The notes: generated by a model from the sequence alone, not told the origin. A stretch of DNA of 6,033 bases from Victivallis vadensis (GCA_020718525.1 DYRX01000122.1:1-6033); one strand, 5' to 3'; positions 1-6,014 are shown, counted from the stretch's first letter. Numbers and translations are program-made.

Positions 1-964
1 TCCTGTTGTCGTCGTAGGCGACGACTCCTCGGACGCTGTTCTGCTTGTAGGTGACACCACTGCCGCCGAAATGTCCATTGCTGTTGGCGTAGACTCCTTT
101 GCCTTCATAGATTGTCATAGGTTCGATCTTTGCGACCTTGCCTTCCGTGCGATTCATTTTCGCCTCGTCAATTTTCGGGGGCTCGAAATATACAACTTTT
201 CTTGCGAAGGGACTTATCGGGTCTATCGGCGTGATTATCGGGAATTTCGCGTCCGATGCCATTGCATCCTTCTTGACGAGCCTGACATTGTCAACGAAGA
301 GGTCTGTGTCGCCTTCATAGCCGTTGTAGCGCATTACGAAGCCCTGCATCTTCGAGAGATCCAGCTCGCATATCCGGGCTACTTCCGCGAGCGGAATTTC
401 GCAGGTCATCTGACTGCCTGCGGGAATTTTGAATTTTATGAGGTTGCTCCGGAGTCCCTGTGGCGCGGCGCTGGTACGCGGACCTTGTCCATAGTCCAGC
501 AGTTTCGTTCCCATTATGAACGGTGCCGCCGTGCTGAACACATCGAAGCGTAGCACCTCGTATCCGGACCAGTCACGGGATTTGCACATCCTGTTGTTGA
601 GGGCGTCATCGAAGAGATTGCCATATCTCTGGTAGAACCAGTCCTGCACATCATGCCAGCCGCCGATCGGGGTCTGCCCCGTGAGTTCCAAATTGTATTT
701 GCCTTTTGAATAGTTCTCGATCAGTTTCCAGTTCTGAGCCTCGGTGATTTTAGGAACGACCTTGAGTGCATATTTCCCCTGGGTGACATGCTCCTCGACG
801 AATCTTCCATTCTTAAAACCATTGAGATAGTTTCCACGGCACCAGTCATGGACGGCGGTCTGGGCATCTTCCGGCTCGAAACCCATGATGACCTTGACAT
901 CGTCCGCAGAAAAGAGGGCTGACGACGAGAAGATCGCCGCCACCAAGAAAGTTTGAAGTTTCAT
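1..964 (-). CDS. Exported protein with carbohydrate-binding-like beta-sandwich, C-terminus beyond window
   Basis: The frame from the ATG at 964 stays open for 321 codons to the left edge, so the stop and C-terminus lie outside the window. The start is supported by AAGGAG seven bases upstream. Residues 1-20 form a Sec signal peptide: Lys2, a hydrophobic stretch (FLVAAIF) and a small-residue end (ALFSA) before an acidic DD, so the mature protein should be periplasmic, surface-bound or secreted. No lipobox cysteine is seen. Residues about 25-232 look like one jelly-roll module: it opens with a GFEPED strand, is rich in aromatics (W41, W79, W103, W109), and closes with a DLFVDNVRLV strand typical of carbohydrate-binding and galactose-binding-like folds. 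A second segment starts after residue 240 (VVYFEPPK) and contains a Gly/Asn-rich stretch (residues 288-303) whose fold I do not recognise. A polysaccharide-binding or -degrading role is inferred from the fold and the neighbouring hydrolase-like gene; the catalytic part, if any, is not visible. Confidence 0.8.
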   Translation of the reverse strand, partial: MKLQTFLVAAIFSSSALFSADDVKVIMGFEPEDAQTAVHDWCRGNYLNGFKNGRFVEEHVTQGKYALKVVPKITEAQNWKLIENYSKGKYNLELTGQTPIGGWHDVQDWFYQRYGNLFDDALNNRMCKSRDWSGYEVLRFDVFSTAAPFIMGTKLLDYGQGPRTSAAPQGLRSNLIKFKIPAGSQMTCEIPLAEVARICELDLSKMQGFVMRYNGYEGDTDLFVDNVRLVKKDAMASDAKFPIITPIDPISPFARKVVYFEPPKIDEAKMNRTEGKVAKIEPMTIYEGKGVYANSNGHFGGSGVTYKQNSVRGVVAYDDNR

Positions 965-971
965 TACGTAG

Positions 972-977
972 CTCCTT
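972..977 (-). promoter_or_regulatory. Ribosome binding site of the exported-protein gene
   Basis: AAGGAG on the minus strand lies seven bases before the ATG at 964. It decides this start over an out-of-frame ATG at 980, which opens a non-protein-like frame. Confidence 0.75.
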
Positions 978-1066
978 CATTATTTGTTTTAGAAAATAAT
1001 TCTGATCCAACTCAAGAAATGGAACAGACCCATATATCCCGCCCAAAATTCGAAACGATGCTTGAA

Positions 1067-1100
1067 AGCCATGAAAACATTGCAAAGTTAATTCATGGCT
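1067..1100. repeat. 9-bp perfect inverted repeat with a nested pseudo-palindrome
   Basis: The arms AGCCATGAA (1067-1075) and TTCATGGCT (1092-1100) are perfect reverse complements separated by 16 bases. Inside the gap, 1076-1089 is a second near-palindrome, AACATTGCAAAGTT, with six of seven pairs matching around a central TTGCAA; its centre is offset one base from that of the outer arms. The site lies about 100 bases upstream of the exported-protein start. It could be a repressor operator (the inner site has the size of a LacI-type site) or a hairpin in the 5' leader RNA. No T-run follows on the minus strand, so it is not a standard terminator. The symmetry is directly seen; the role is inference. 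Confidence 0.5.
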
Positions 1101-1404
1101 ATAGAAAAACAAGTCTGAAATACAGGTATAATAAGAAAACAACGAAAATGCCAGTTTCAGCCGCCTGGTTGTCAAAATTCTTCCACTGTCCAAAAACGGG
1201 AGATGTGAACTGTAGAAACTTCTCCTTAAAAAGCAGATGACAGGGCAGGTTGGAAAGACAGGCACACTATTTTAAGACTGACGCAGCATACTTCACTTAT
1301 ACTTACGAAGAGGAACAAGGGACTGGGGCATGCTGGCAGTATTCTCGGAATGAGGGCAGCAATAACGGTATCGTCTAAGGGCTTATTCGTATCGGGACAG
1401 CCTA

Positions 1405-2115
1405 TCATTTTCCGTAGGCTTTTGAATAAAACTTGGATACAAATTTCAAATCAGAAGCATTGAGCTTGTGCCCGGTTGACGAAGATATGACCTTGGGTAG
1501 CGCGGCGAACATCATGTCGAGCGCATATTCTTCTCCAGTCGCAATAGCATAAAAGCTCCGTCCATCAATGCGTCTGATATTGTCGTCTGCTACGCATTTA
1601 GATCCGGTGCTGTTGTCTGAAGGAGTGAAGGGAACATTATATGCTTTTGCATTCTTGGGCACAATTACGACATAATAGGCAACATAATCTTTGAAGATAC
1701 TGCTTTTTTTCGAAACCAGTTCCGATAGTCGTTTATAGAGATTCACCTGATCCGACGCTTTTAGCGTATTATGCTTGTTCTTAACTTCTGCAAGAACTTT
1801 CTTGTGATAGTTGACAAGATCAACCTGATTGCTTGTCTTGAGATCAGTCCATCCATTTATTTTTCCCAAAACATTCTGATGGAACTCGCCTATTGCATTT
1901 ACAAGGGATTTTTGTGTCTGGCGGCGTTTTTCCGCCCTGAGCCATTCATCTTTATTACAATCCATGAATGCTATTTCAAAGAGGGTGGAAAAAGGATCTA
2001 TGGTATTGCGTTCGAATTCCATATCTGCTTTTTCCCGTCCTTCCTTGGCGGCGGAAATCATGTGTTTGACACATTCATTCAAATCATCATCCGAGATGAA
2101 ATTTAACAGTGGCAT
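1405..2115 (-). CDS. Type II restriction endonuclease, Eco47II family (GGNCC-type)
   Basis: This protein should cut double-stranded DNA at sites left unmethylated by the partner methyltransferase. Numbered from the ATG at 2115 (236 residues), it begins LNFISDDDL, followed by DPFSTLFEIAF (residues 40-50) and GEFHQ (76-80). The probable PD-(D/E)XK core is D99 with E110-V-K112 in the segment VDLVN...AEVKNKHNT, which I recognise from Eco47II-like enzymes, as I do the later SDNSTGSK and DGRSFYAIATG segments. Eco47II recognises GGNCC; I infer the same here from family resemblance and from the partner. The open frame continues upstream to a TTG at 2166 that would add 17 residues, but that start has no ribosome binding site. 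The ATG has AAGGA at a rather long 12-base spacing, and family members typically begin just before LNFISD. It lies 90 bases (from the ATG) downstream of the methyltransferase stop on the same strand, so the two are probably co-transcribed. The gene looks intact. Confidence 0.85.
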   Translation of the reverse strand: MPLLNFISDDDLNECVKHMISAAKEGREKADMEFERNTIDPFSTLFEIAFMDCNKDEWLRAEKRRQTQKSLVNAIGEFHQNVLGKINGWTDLKTSNQVDLVNYHKKVLAEVKNKHNTLKASDQVNLYKRLSELVSKKSSIFKDYVAYYVVIVPKNAKAYNVPFTPSDNSTGSKCVADDNIRRIDGRSFYAIATGEEYALDMMFAALPKVISSSTGHKLNASDLKFVSKFYSKAYGK

Positions 2116-2205
2116 ATAGCGGAGAATTCCTTTTGAAACTGATTCTTCTGATTCTTCACCAATCAATATAGTATAGTTTGATTGTCTGATAAAATCAAGT
2201 CTGGC

Positions 2206-3591
2206 TTATCGCGTTTTTCCCTGTTTTGGCTTTTTTCGACGCACGATTGCATTGGAGTGCTTTTCGGAAACTTTAAATAAGGGCAAATCCTTGCAGTCAC
2301 ATTCGTCATATTTTAAATTTTCTTTGGACTCACCATGGCAGACCTGGGAAGCTGGCAGAGCTTCTATTGTATTGAAAAGGCGGATAAGTGCGCGTGCGAC
2401 GGCATAGGCGAGATTGACAGGAACCGCATTTCCAATTTGTCGGTATATACTTGATATTGAGCCGACAAAATTCCAACTGTCGGGAAAAGTCTGGACTCTG
2501 GCATATTCCCGTATATTGAGCGGTCTTGTTTCCTCCGGATGACAGCGTTCTGTCTGTTTCTGGGCAGGCGCACATGTCAGGGTGAGGCATGGTTCGTCCC
2601 ATGAGATACGCCTTGCCATCCCTGTTTTACCTCCACCAAGGTAGAAACTTTTTTTCATGAATTCTTTTTGCATGTCAATTGGCAGATCCCGCCAATATCC
2701 GGCGGGCGGAACATGATCGAGGATTTCTTTTTTACGGATTGGATATGACTGTCCCGGAGCGGCAGGACAGTCGCACTGGAATAGCTCACCAGATTTTAAG
2801 GCGTCGCGCATAAGCATGATCCTGCGATAAGGAGAAGGCCAATGGAATTTACAAAGCGGATAGATGTCATTCCGGATGCCAATCAGGAAAAGCCTCTCTC
2901 TTTTCTGCGGGACTTGATAGAATATCGCTTTGAGAACCCTGGGTTCCACCAGCGTGTAGCCAAGCTCGGAGAGCACATTTTTGATTGTCTGCAAAGTTTC
3001 GCCATTATTGTGCTTGAGGAGACCACGGACATTTTCTGCGAGAAACACCTTCGGCTGAATTTCTTTCACAGCTCTTGCAAACTGGTAGAAAAGCGTTCCT
3101 CTTATATCGTCGAATCCAAGTTTTTTGCCGGCATAGGAAAAAGCCTGGCATGGAAACCCGCCTGACAGGAAATCTATTTTATCATTGAATTTTGCAAATG
3201 ATATATGCGAGACATCTCCGGGAATAATATTCCATTTCGGACGATTGAGCATTAAGGTCTTGCAACAGTCGCTGTCAAGTTCATTTAAAAGAACATTGCT
3301 GAACCCAGCCTTTTCCATTCCAAGTGCAAGTCCGCCGGCACCGGCAAAAAGTTCTATGCTTTTATAAGGACGCAGAGCGACAGTTGTCATCTCAGTGTCC
3401 CAAAGTGAATTGAACATGAGTTTTGCTTCTTCGAATATCATCAATTGACTTTTGTGGTAAACCCGATAATTGTTTACAGGGTGACGAAGTGGCACAATTT
3501 TTCCGCTACTGTCCCAGCGTCTTAAAGTTTCCTTTGAAACAGAAAGAAGATCGGCTACTTCAGCCAGCGAATAGTATTCTTTAATTTCCAT
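2206..3591 (-). CDS. C5-cytosine DNA methyltransferase with N-terminal MerR-like HTH (GGNCC-type)
   Basis: This 461-residue enzyme should transfer a methyl group from S-adenosylmethionine to carbon 5 of a cytosine, protecting the host from the adjacent endonuclease. Residues about 6-52 form a MerR/excisionase-type helix-turn-helix (YYSLAEVADLLSVSKETLRRW, then a short wing ending YRVYHKSQL). The catalytic body follows in canonical order: motif I FAGAGG (82-87, cofactor binding), motif IV GGFPCQ (144-149, nucleophile Cys148), motif VI ENV (186-188), motif VIII QKRER (229-233), a target-recognition region (about 240-355), motif IX REYARVQTFP (361-370) and motif X QIGNAVP (385-391). The segment GGGKTGMARRISWDEP (319-334) with PAQKQTERCHP resembles Sau96I/Eco47II-type GGNCC methyltransferases. 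The tail (about 411-461) is Lys/Arg-rich and unassigned. The start has GGAGG nine bases upstream. The HTH may bind the pair's own promoter, as N-terminal domains of some C5 methyltransferases (for example M.SsoII) do; here that is inference. Confidence 0.93.
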   Translation of the reverse strand: MEIKEYYSLAEVADLLSVSKETLRRWDSSGKIVPLRHPVNNYRVYHKSQLMIFEEAKLMFNSLWDTEMTTVALRPYKSIELFAGAGGLALGMEKAGFSNVLLNELDSDCCKTLMLNRPKWNIIPGDVSHISFAKFNDKIDFLSGGFPCQAFSYAGKKLGFDDIRGTLFYQFARAVKEIQPKVFLAENVRGLLKHNNGETLQTIKNVLSELGYTLVEPRVLKAIFYQVPQKRERLFLIGIRNDIYPLCKFHWPSPYRRIMLMRDALKSGELFQCDCPAAPGQSYPIRKKEILDHVPPAGYWRDLPIDMQKEFMKKSFYLGGGKTGMARRISWDEPCLTLTCAPAQKQTERCHPEETRPLNIREYARVQTFPDSWNFVGSISSIYRQIGNAVPVNLAYAVARALIRLFNTIEALPASQVCHGESKENLKYDECDCKDLPLFKVSEKHSNAIVRRKKPKQGKTR

Positions 3592-3600
3592 GATAATAAA

Positions 3601-3605
3601 CCTCC
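3601..3605 (-). promoter_or_regulatory. Ribosome binding site of the methyltransferase gene
   Basis: GGAGG on the minus strand, nine bases before the ATG at 3591. It supports the long form of the protein that includes the HTH domain over a shorter start at Met68, just before the catalytic body. Confidence 0.8.
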
Positions 3606-3645
3606 GTATATCAGAATTGTAGATTATTCAACATTGCACATGGTT

Positions 3646-3673
3646 ATTATATTACAAGATATACAAAACACAA
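3646..3673 (-). promoter_or_regulatory. Candidate sigma70-like promoter of the restriction-modification pair
   Basis: On the minus strand a perfect TATAAT (3646-3651) is preceded by TTGTGT (3668-3673) with a 16-base spacer. This would give a leader of about 45-50 bases before the methyltransferase ATG. The -10 box is good, the -35 box only moderate. One copy of GATATAC/GTATATC (3658-3664) lies inside the spacer and an inverted copy lies at 3606-3612 beside the ribosome binding site, so a repressor binding both could block the promoter. Confidence 0.45.
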
Positions 3674-3734
3674 ATCTGCAAGTTTTTTTCTGATCAACAA
3701 AATGCTGTATATGTAAGTGAATACTTGTTCTGGT

Positions 3735-5489
3735 CTATTCCACCTTGGCAAAGGATGAAGAGGGATCGCCGCAATAGTCAATCCCCTCTTTGAATTTATC
3801 TTCTCCTATTCTGAGCCCAGTTTTCTTAGTCACAAAAAGTTTTACGACTGCGCAATTTCTGTATTTCTTCAGCGGAACATATATGAATGTCCCGTCGAAC
3901 TTGAAATCCACGTTCTTCATTTTTTTGTCGCCTGGAAGCATGATTCCGGCACCTGTCACATCGTGACCTCGTCTGACCCTGAATACAGCATATTGTATGT
4001 TTCTGTAATTGACAGATGCGTCATCGGAAATGTGTTTGTTGATGATGCCTGCCACATAGTTGTCGCCGACAGTGTAGAGTTTGCCATTTGAACCGTATGG
4101 AACTCTGATTGGATCTGCTTCAAAGCAGAATATACGTCTTTTGAACTGTTCGTATAGCGGCAGGTAGAGCTTGTAATGGCTGAGATTTTCGTCATAGCTT
4201 TTTCTAGGATCCTGGTCATATTTTGGGAATGCGCCATGAAGAACTGCCCTGCGCAGGTTTTCGTCCAGGGAGACCCTGTTGCTTGTCCACATGAAGAAGA
4301 GTGGCTTCGCAAGGCATGCCCAAAAATATTTTTCCTCTGAAACGTCGCCATCGCCCTCCAGGAGAACTCCATCCGCCCAGCGCATGGATCTGACGGACTG
4401 CGGCTTGTTGGCAAATGAAGAGAGTCCTTTTTCGAGGAGGATTTTTCCGATCTCCATTCCGATTTCATCGTAGGAAAAGTTGATGCTGTAGCAGGGCCTG
4501 TTGTTGACGACAGAGATGGTGTCGTCATGTGCAAAATCTATGTCAACGTGCCTGAAGCAGTCCAGGAAGAATCCTGCGATGCCGGAGTATTCATCTACGA
4601 TTTTCTGAGCGCTTTCGATGAGAAATCTGCCGAATGACCATTTTGGATCGGCATTCATGTTGTGGCACATCTTCCATGCGCTCTGGAGGTAGCTTCCGTC
4701 CTCCATCCTTGAGATGGAATCAGGCCAGCGCCTCTCGACCAGCGGGCGGAATCCGTCGGAGTAGTTGAAATACCAGTAGCAGCCAACTGCGGCCTTTGCG
4801 AGTTTCGCAATACGTCGTTTTATGTCTGCGCGGGAATGATTGGTGATGCCGTTGCCGATGTCCAGGTGTTCCAGCCCTATCGGTTTCTCGTTTTTAAGTT
4901 TCGCCTCTATTTCCGGATAGGAATGGGTATCGAAATATTCCTGCAGTTTCCAAGGATCCTTTTCAAAATTGTAGTACGCCTCCTTTGCCCAGTTGCTATG
5001 CCAGGAATCCCTGTCCTCCTGGAAATAGTCGCCGTAGTCCTCGAAATGGCCATGGACCTCGAGTGTCTTCAGGTTGAAGTCCTTGCAACGCCTTATGGCA
5101 TCTGCAGTATATGGTCCCTCGCATGAGAAGACACCCTGGTACTTGTATATGGTCTCGGACGCAGGCAGAAAATATTCCTTGTATTTTTCAAAGAACAATC
5201 CGAGGCCGGGGCGCCAGTCGCCTTCATGGAAGAGCATGCATATTTCGGTCTTCATTGGTCGCGTTCCGACGAGTCCGATATAGTAGTTTACGGTTTCAAG
5301 GACAGGTACGGTCTTGAGACTTTTTTTCATCGAGCCCCAGTTGAAGCATTTTTCACCGTTTGCAAACTGGAATTTGCTTGCAGGAACCTTGGCGTCCAGT
5401 CCTTCGAAGACTCGAAGACTGAAAATCCGACATCGAGGTCTTTCTCGTAGTGCGAGATCATCGGCAGAATGATCTCTCTGTTCGAGCAC
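3735..5489 (-). CDS. C-terminal fragment of the split glycoside-hydrolase-like gene (putative catalytic barrel)
   Basis: The open frame of 584 residues starts at a GTG inside the upstream fragment; its first 26 or so residues are out-of-frame shadow. A more natural independent start is the ATG at 5330, which overlaps the upstream TGA as ATGA and would give 531 residues. In reconstructed numbering (753 residues), GDWRPGL at 259-265 leads into the barrel, followed by YWYFNYSDG (407-415), GFFLDCFRHVD (475-485) and DGVLLEGDGD (542-551). Asp479 and Glu547 sit at the ends of predicted barrel strands and are the best candidates for catalytic carboxylates. A beta-rich C-terminal domain follows (about 615-753). 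The layout is glycosidase-like and reminiscent of clan GH-D-like or DUF6259-like proteins, but I cannot confirm a family. There is no transmembrane or signal segment. Base composition is GC-richer than that of the restriction-modification genes. Confidence 0.7.
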   Translation of the reverse strand: MLEQRDHSADDLALRERPRCRIFSLRVFEGLDAKVPASKFQFANGEKCFNWGSMKKSLKTVPVLETVNYYIGLVGTRPMKTEICMLFHEGDWRPGLGLFFEKYKEYFLPASETIYKYQGVFSCEGPYTADAIRRCKDFNLKTLEVHGHFEDYGDYFQEDRDSWHSNWAKEAYYNFEKDPWKLQEYFDTHSYPEIEAKLKNEKPIGLEHLDIGNGITNHSRADIKRRIAKLAKAAVGCYWYFNYSDGFRPLVERRWPDSISRMEDGSYLQSAWKMCHNMNADPKWSFGRFLIESAQKIVDEYSGIAGFFLDCFRHVDIDFAHDDTISVVNNRPCYSINFSYDEIGMEIGKILLEKGLSSFANKPQSVRSMRWADGVLLEGDGDVSEEKYFWACLAKPLFFMWTSNRVSLDENLRRAVLHGAFPKYDQDPRKSYDENLSHYKLYLPLYEQFKRRIFCFEADPIRVPYGSNGKLYTVGDNYVAGIINKHISDDASVNYRNIQYAVFRVRRGHDVTGAGIMLPGDKKMKNVDFKFDGTFIYVPLKKYRNCAVVKLFVTKKTGLRIGEDKFKEGIDYCGDPSSSFAKVE

Positions 5490-6004
5490 ATGGGAGACTG
5501 GAGATACATGTATTCGAAGGAGCTCATGCCGTCGAATGTGAATTCACCGTCGCTTGCTGGAGCCCAGAATTTCCATCCGGCAATGAGCGGCCAGATGAAA
5601 TGAACCCTCATGGAGCGGTCCGGAACTTTTGCGTCGTTCTTTCTAGCCTCGACTTTCCAGTTGAAGACATTTCCTTTGAAGGACATCTCCACCTTCAGGA
5701 TCCATGGCGCACCCTTGAAAGCTTTCTCGAAACAGATGTTGTCCTTATTTTTTCTGGCGTTGAAGACTCTGAAATTGCCATCGAGCTCGTCATAGCATTT
5801 TTCGTCGAATTCGTCATATATTCTAAGACACCCGGCGTATCCTGGGATATCCTTTCGCAGTTGCTTGAAAAGATCAATGTTCTGCCGTTTGAATAGGCAT
5901 CCCCTGATCCAGCCTGTCTCTTTTTCGACTGTTATTTCGATGTCTCCGTTCCCGATTTTCCAGATGCCTGCGGCAGTCAGCGGCTTGAGAACCATTTCTT
6001 TCAT
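5327..6004 (-). CDS. N-terminal fragment of the split glycoside-hydrolase-like gene (beta-sandwich domain)
   Basis: This frame encodes 225 residues, of which about the first 198 belong to the original protein; the last 27 are read out of frame after the duplication and end at a TGA. The genuine part is rich in alternating beta strands (for example GNGDIEITVEK, ILKVEMSFKGNVFNWKVEA) and has the pattern of the N-terminal sandwich that precedes the barrel in many glycosidases of the galactosidase type. A conserved-looking stretch (HFIWPLIAGWKFWAPA, then a Tyr/Phe-rich segment and IILPMISHYEKDLDVGFSVFE) fits the strands that pack against a barrel. On its own it carries no evident catalytic site. 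The domain identity is inferred from the strand pattern. Confidence 0.65.
   Translation of the reverse strand: MKEMVLKPLTAAGIWKIGNGDIEITVEKETGWIRGCLFKRQNIDLFKQLRKDIPGYAGCLRIYDEFDEKCYDELDGNFRVFNARKNKDNICFEKAFKGAPWILKVEMSFKGNVFNWKVEARKNDAKVPDRSMRVHFIWPLIAGWKFWAPASDGEFTFDGMSSFEYMYLQSPMCSNREIILPMISHYEKDLDVGFSVFESSKDWTPRFLQANSSLQTVKNASTGAR
5404..5419. repeat. Perfect 8-bp tandem duplication causing a frameshift
   Basis: TCGAAGAC occurs twice head to tail (5404-5411 and 5412-5419). On the coding strand this is GTCTTCGA twice. The unit is not a multiple of three, so a second copy shifts the frame; deleting either copy joins the two halves of the hydrolase-like gene exactly. Confidence 0.9.
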
Positions 6005-6010
6005 TTTCAA

Positions 6011-6014
6011 CCTC
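6011..6014 (-). promoter_or_regulatory. Ribosome binding site of the glycoside-hydrolase-like gene
   Basis: GAGG on the minus strand lies six bases before the ATG at 6004 and decides that start over the TTG at 6010. Only 29 bases of upstream sequence are in the window, so the promoter and any preceding gene cannot be seen. Confidence 0.6.

Larger units (their letters stand above)
965..1404. other. Gene-free leader and intergenic region, about 440 bases
   Basis: This stretch separates the stop of the restriction endonuclease gene from the start of the exported-protein gene. Frames on both strands translate into sequences with no protein-like character. It is AT-rich, as expected for a promoter and leader. 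It holds the inverted repeat at 1067-1100, a TATTAT hexamer at 1128-1133 (minus strand) and a TTGACA hexamer at 1170-1175 (minus strand). The two hexamers are 36 bases apart and cannot form one promoter. I could not place a promoter with confidence, and there is no stem-loop followed by a T-run that would end the upstream transcript. Confidence 0.6.
3735..6004 (-). pseudogene. Glycoside-hydrolase-like gene disrupted by an 8-bp tandem duplication
   Basis: Two overlapping minus-strand frames (6004-5327 and 5489-3735) make up one gene interrupted by a frameshift. The break coincides with a perfect tandem duplication of TCGAAGAC (plus strand) at 5404-5419. With one copy removed, the frame runs from the ATG at 6004 to the TAG at 3735 and encodes 753 residues, passing through FSVFEGLDAKVPASKF without interruption. 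The ATG has GAGG six bases upstream; a TTG two codons earlier is too close to that site. There is no signal peptide, so the protein would be cytoplasmic. The layout is an N-terminal beta-sandwich followed by a putative TIM-barrel domain and a C-terminal beta-rich domain, as in large uncharacterised glycosidase-like families. I cannot assign a numbered family or substrate. Whether the gene is dead, phase-variable, translated as two coupled pieces, or an assembly artefact cannot be settled from sequence alone. Confidence 0.75.

Noticed and set aside
71..553. Plus-strand frame of 160 codons
   Set aside because: It is the complement of the exported-protein gene, which has a signal peptide, a ribosome binding site and an uninterrupted longer frame.
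1139..1154. TGGCAT-N5-TTGTT on the minus strand as a sigma54 promoter
   Set aside because: The -12 element lacks the required GC pair and no activator gene is visible.
1128..1175. TTGACA (1170-1175) and TATTAT (1128-1133) on the minus strand as one promoter
   Set aside because: The hexamers are 36 bases apart, far from the 16-18 needed, and neither has a good partner at the right distance.
953..1240. Plus-strand frame of 95 codons
   Set aside because: It starts inside the opposing gene's signal-peptide region, has no ribosome binding site and covers the inverted repeat region; no family resemblance was seen.
846..1265. Minus-strand frame of 139 codons covering the leader of the exported-protein gene
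   Set aside because: It overlaps the well-supported start at 964 in another frame, and its translation is rich in Phe, Ser and Cys with no protein-like pattern.
1399..1420. AGCCTA/TAGGCT stem at the end of the nuclease gene as a terminator
   Set aside because: The stem is only 6 bp with a 10-base loop, overlaps the coding end, and has no T-run on the transcribed minus strand.
1292..3721. TTCACTTA (1292-1299) and TAAGTGAA (3714-3721) as inverted ends of a mobile cassette
   Set aside because: The match is only 8 bp, AT-rich, with no target duplication and no transposase or integrase; it is likely chance.
3956..4534. Minus-strand frame of 192 codons inside the hydrolase-like gene
   Set aside because: It is out of frame with the barrel sequence, and its Ser/Thr-rich composition is typical of a shadow frame.
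5321..5327. Run of seven T (A7 on the coding strand) as the cause of the frameshift
   Set aside because: It lies downstream of where the protein sequence must switch frame; the frame is already correct there, and the 8-bp duplication explains the shift fully.
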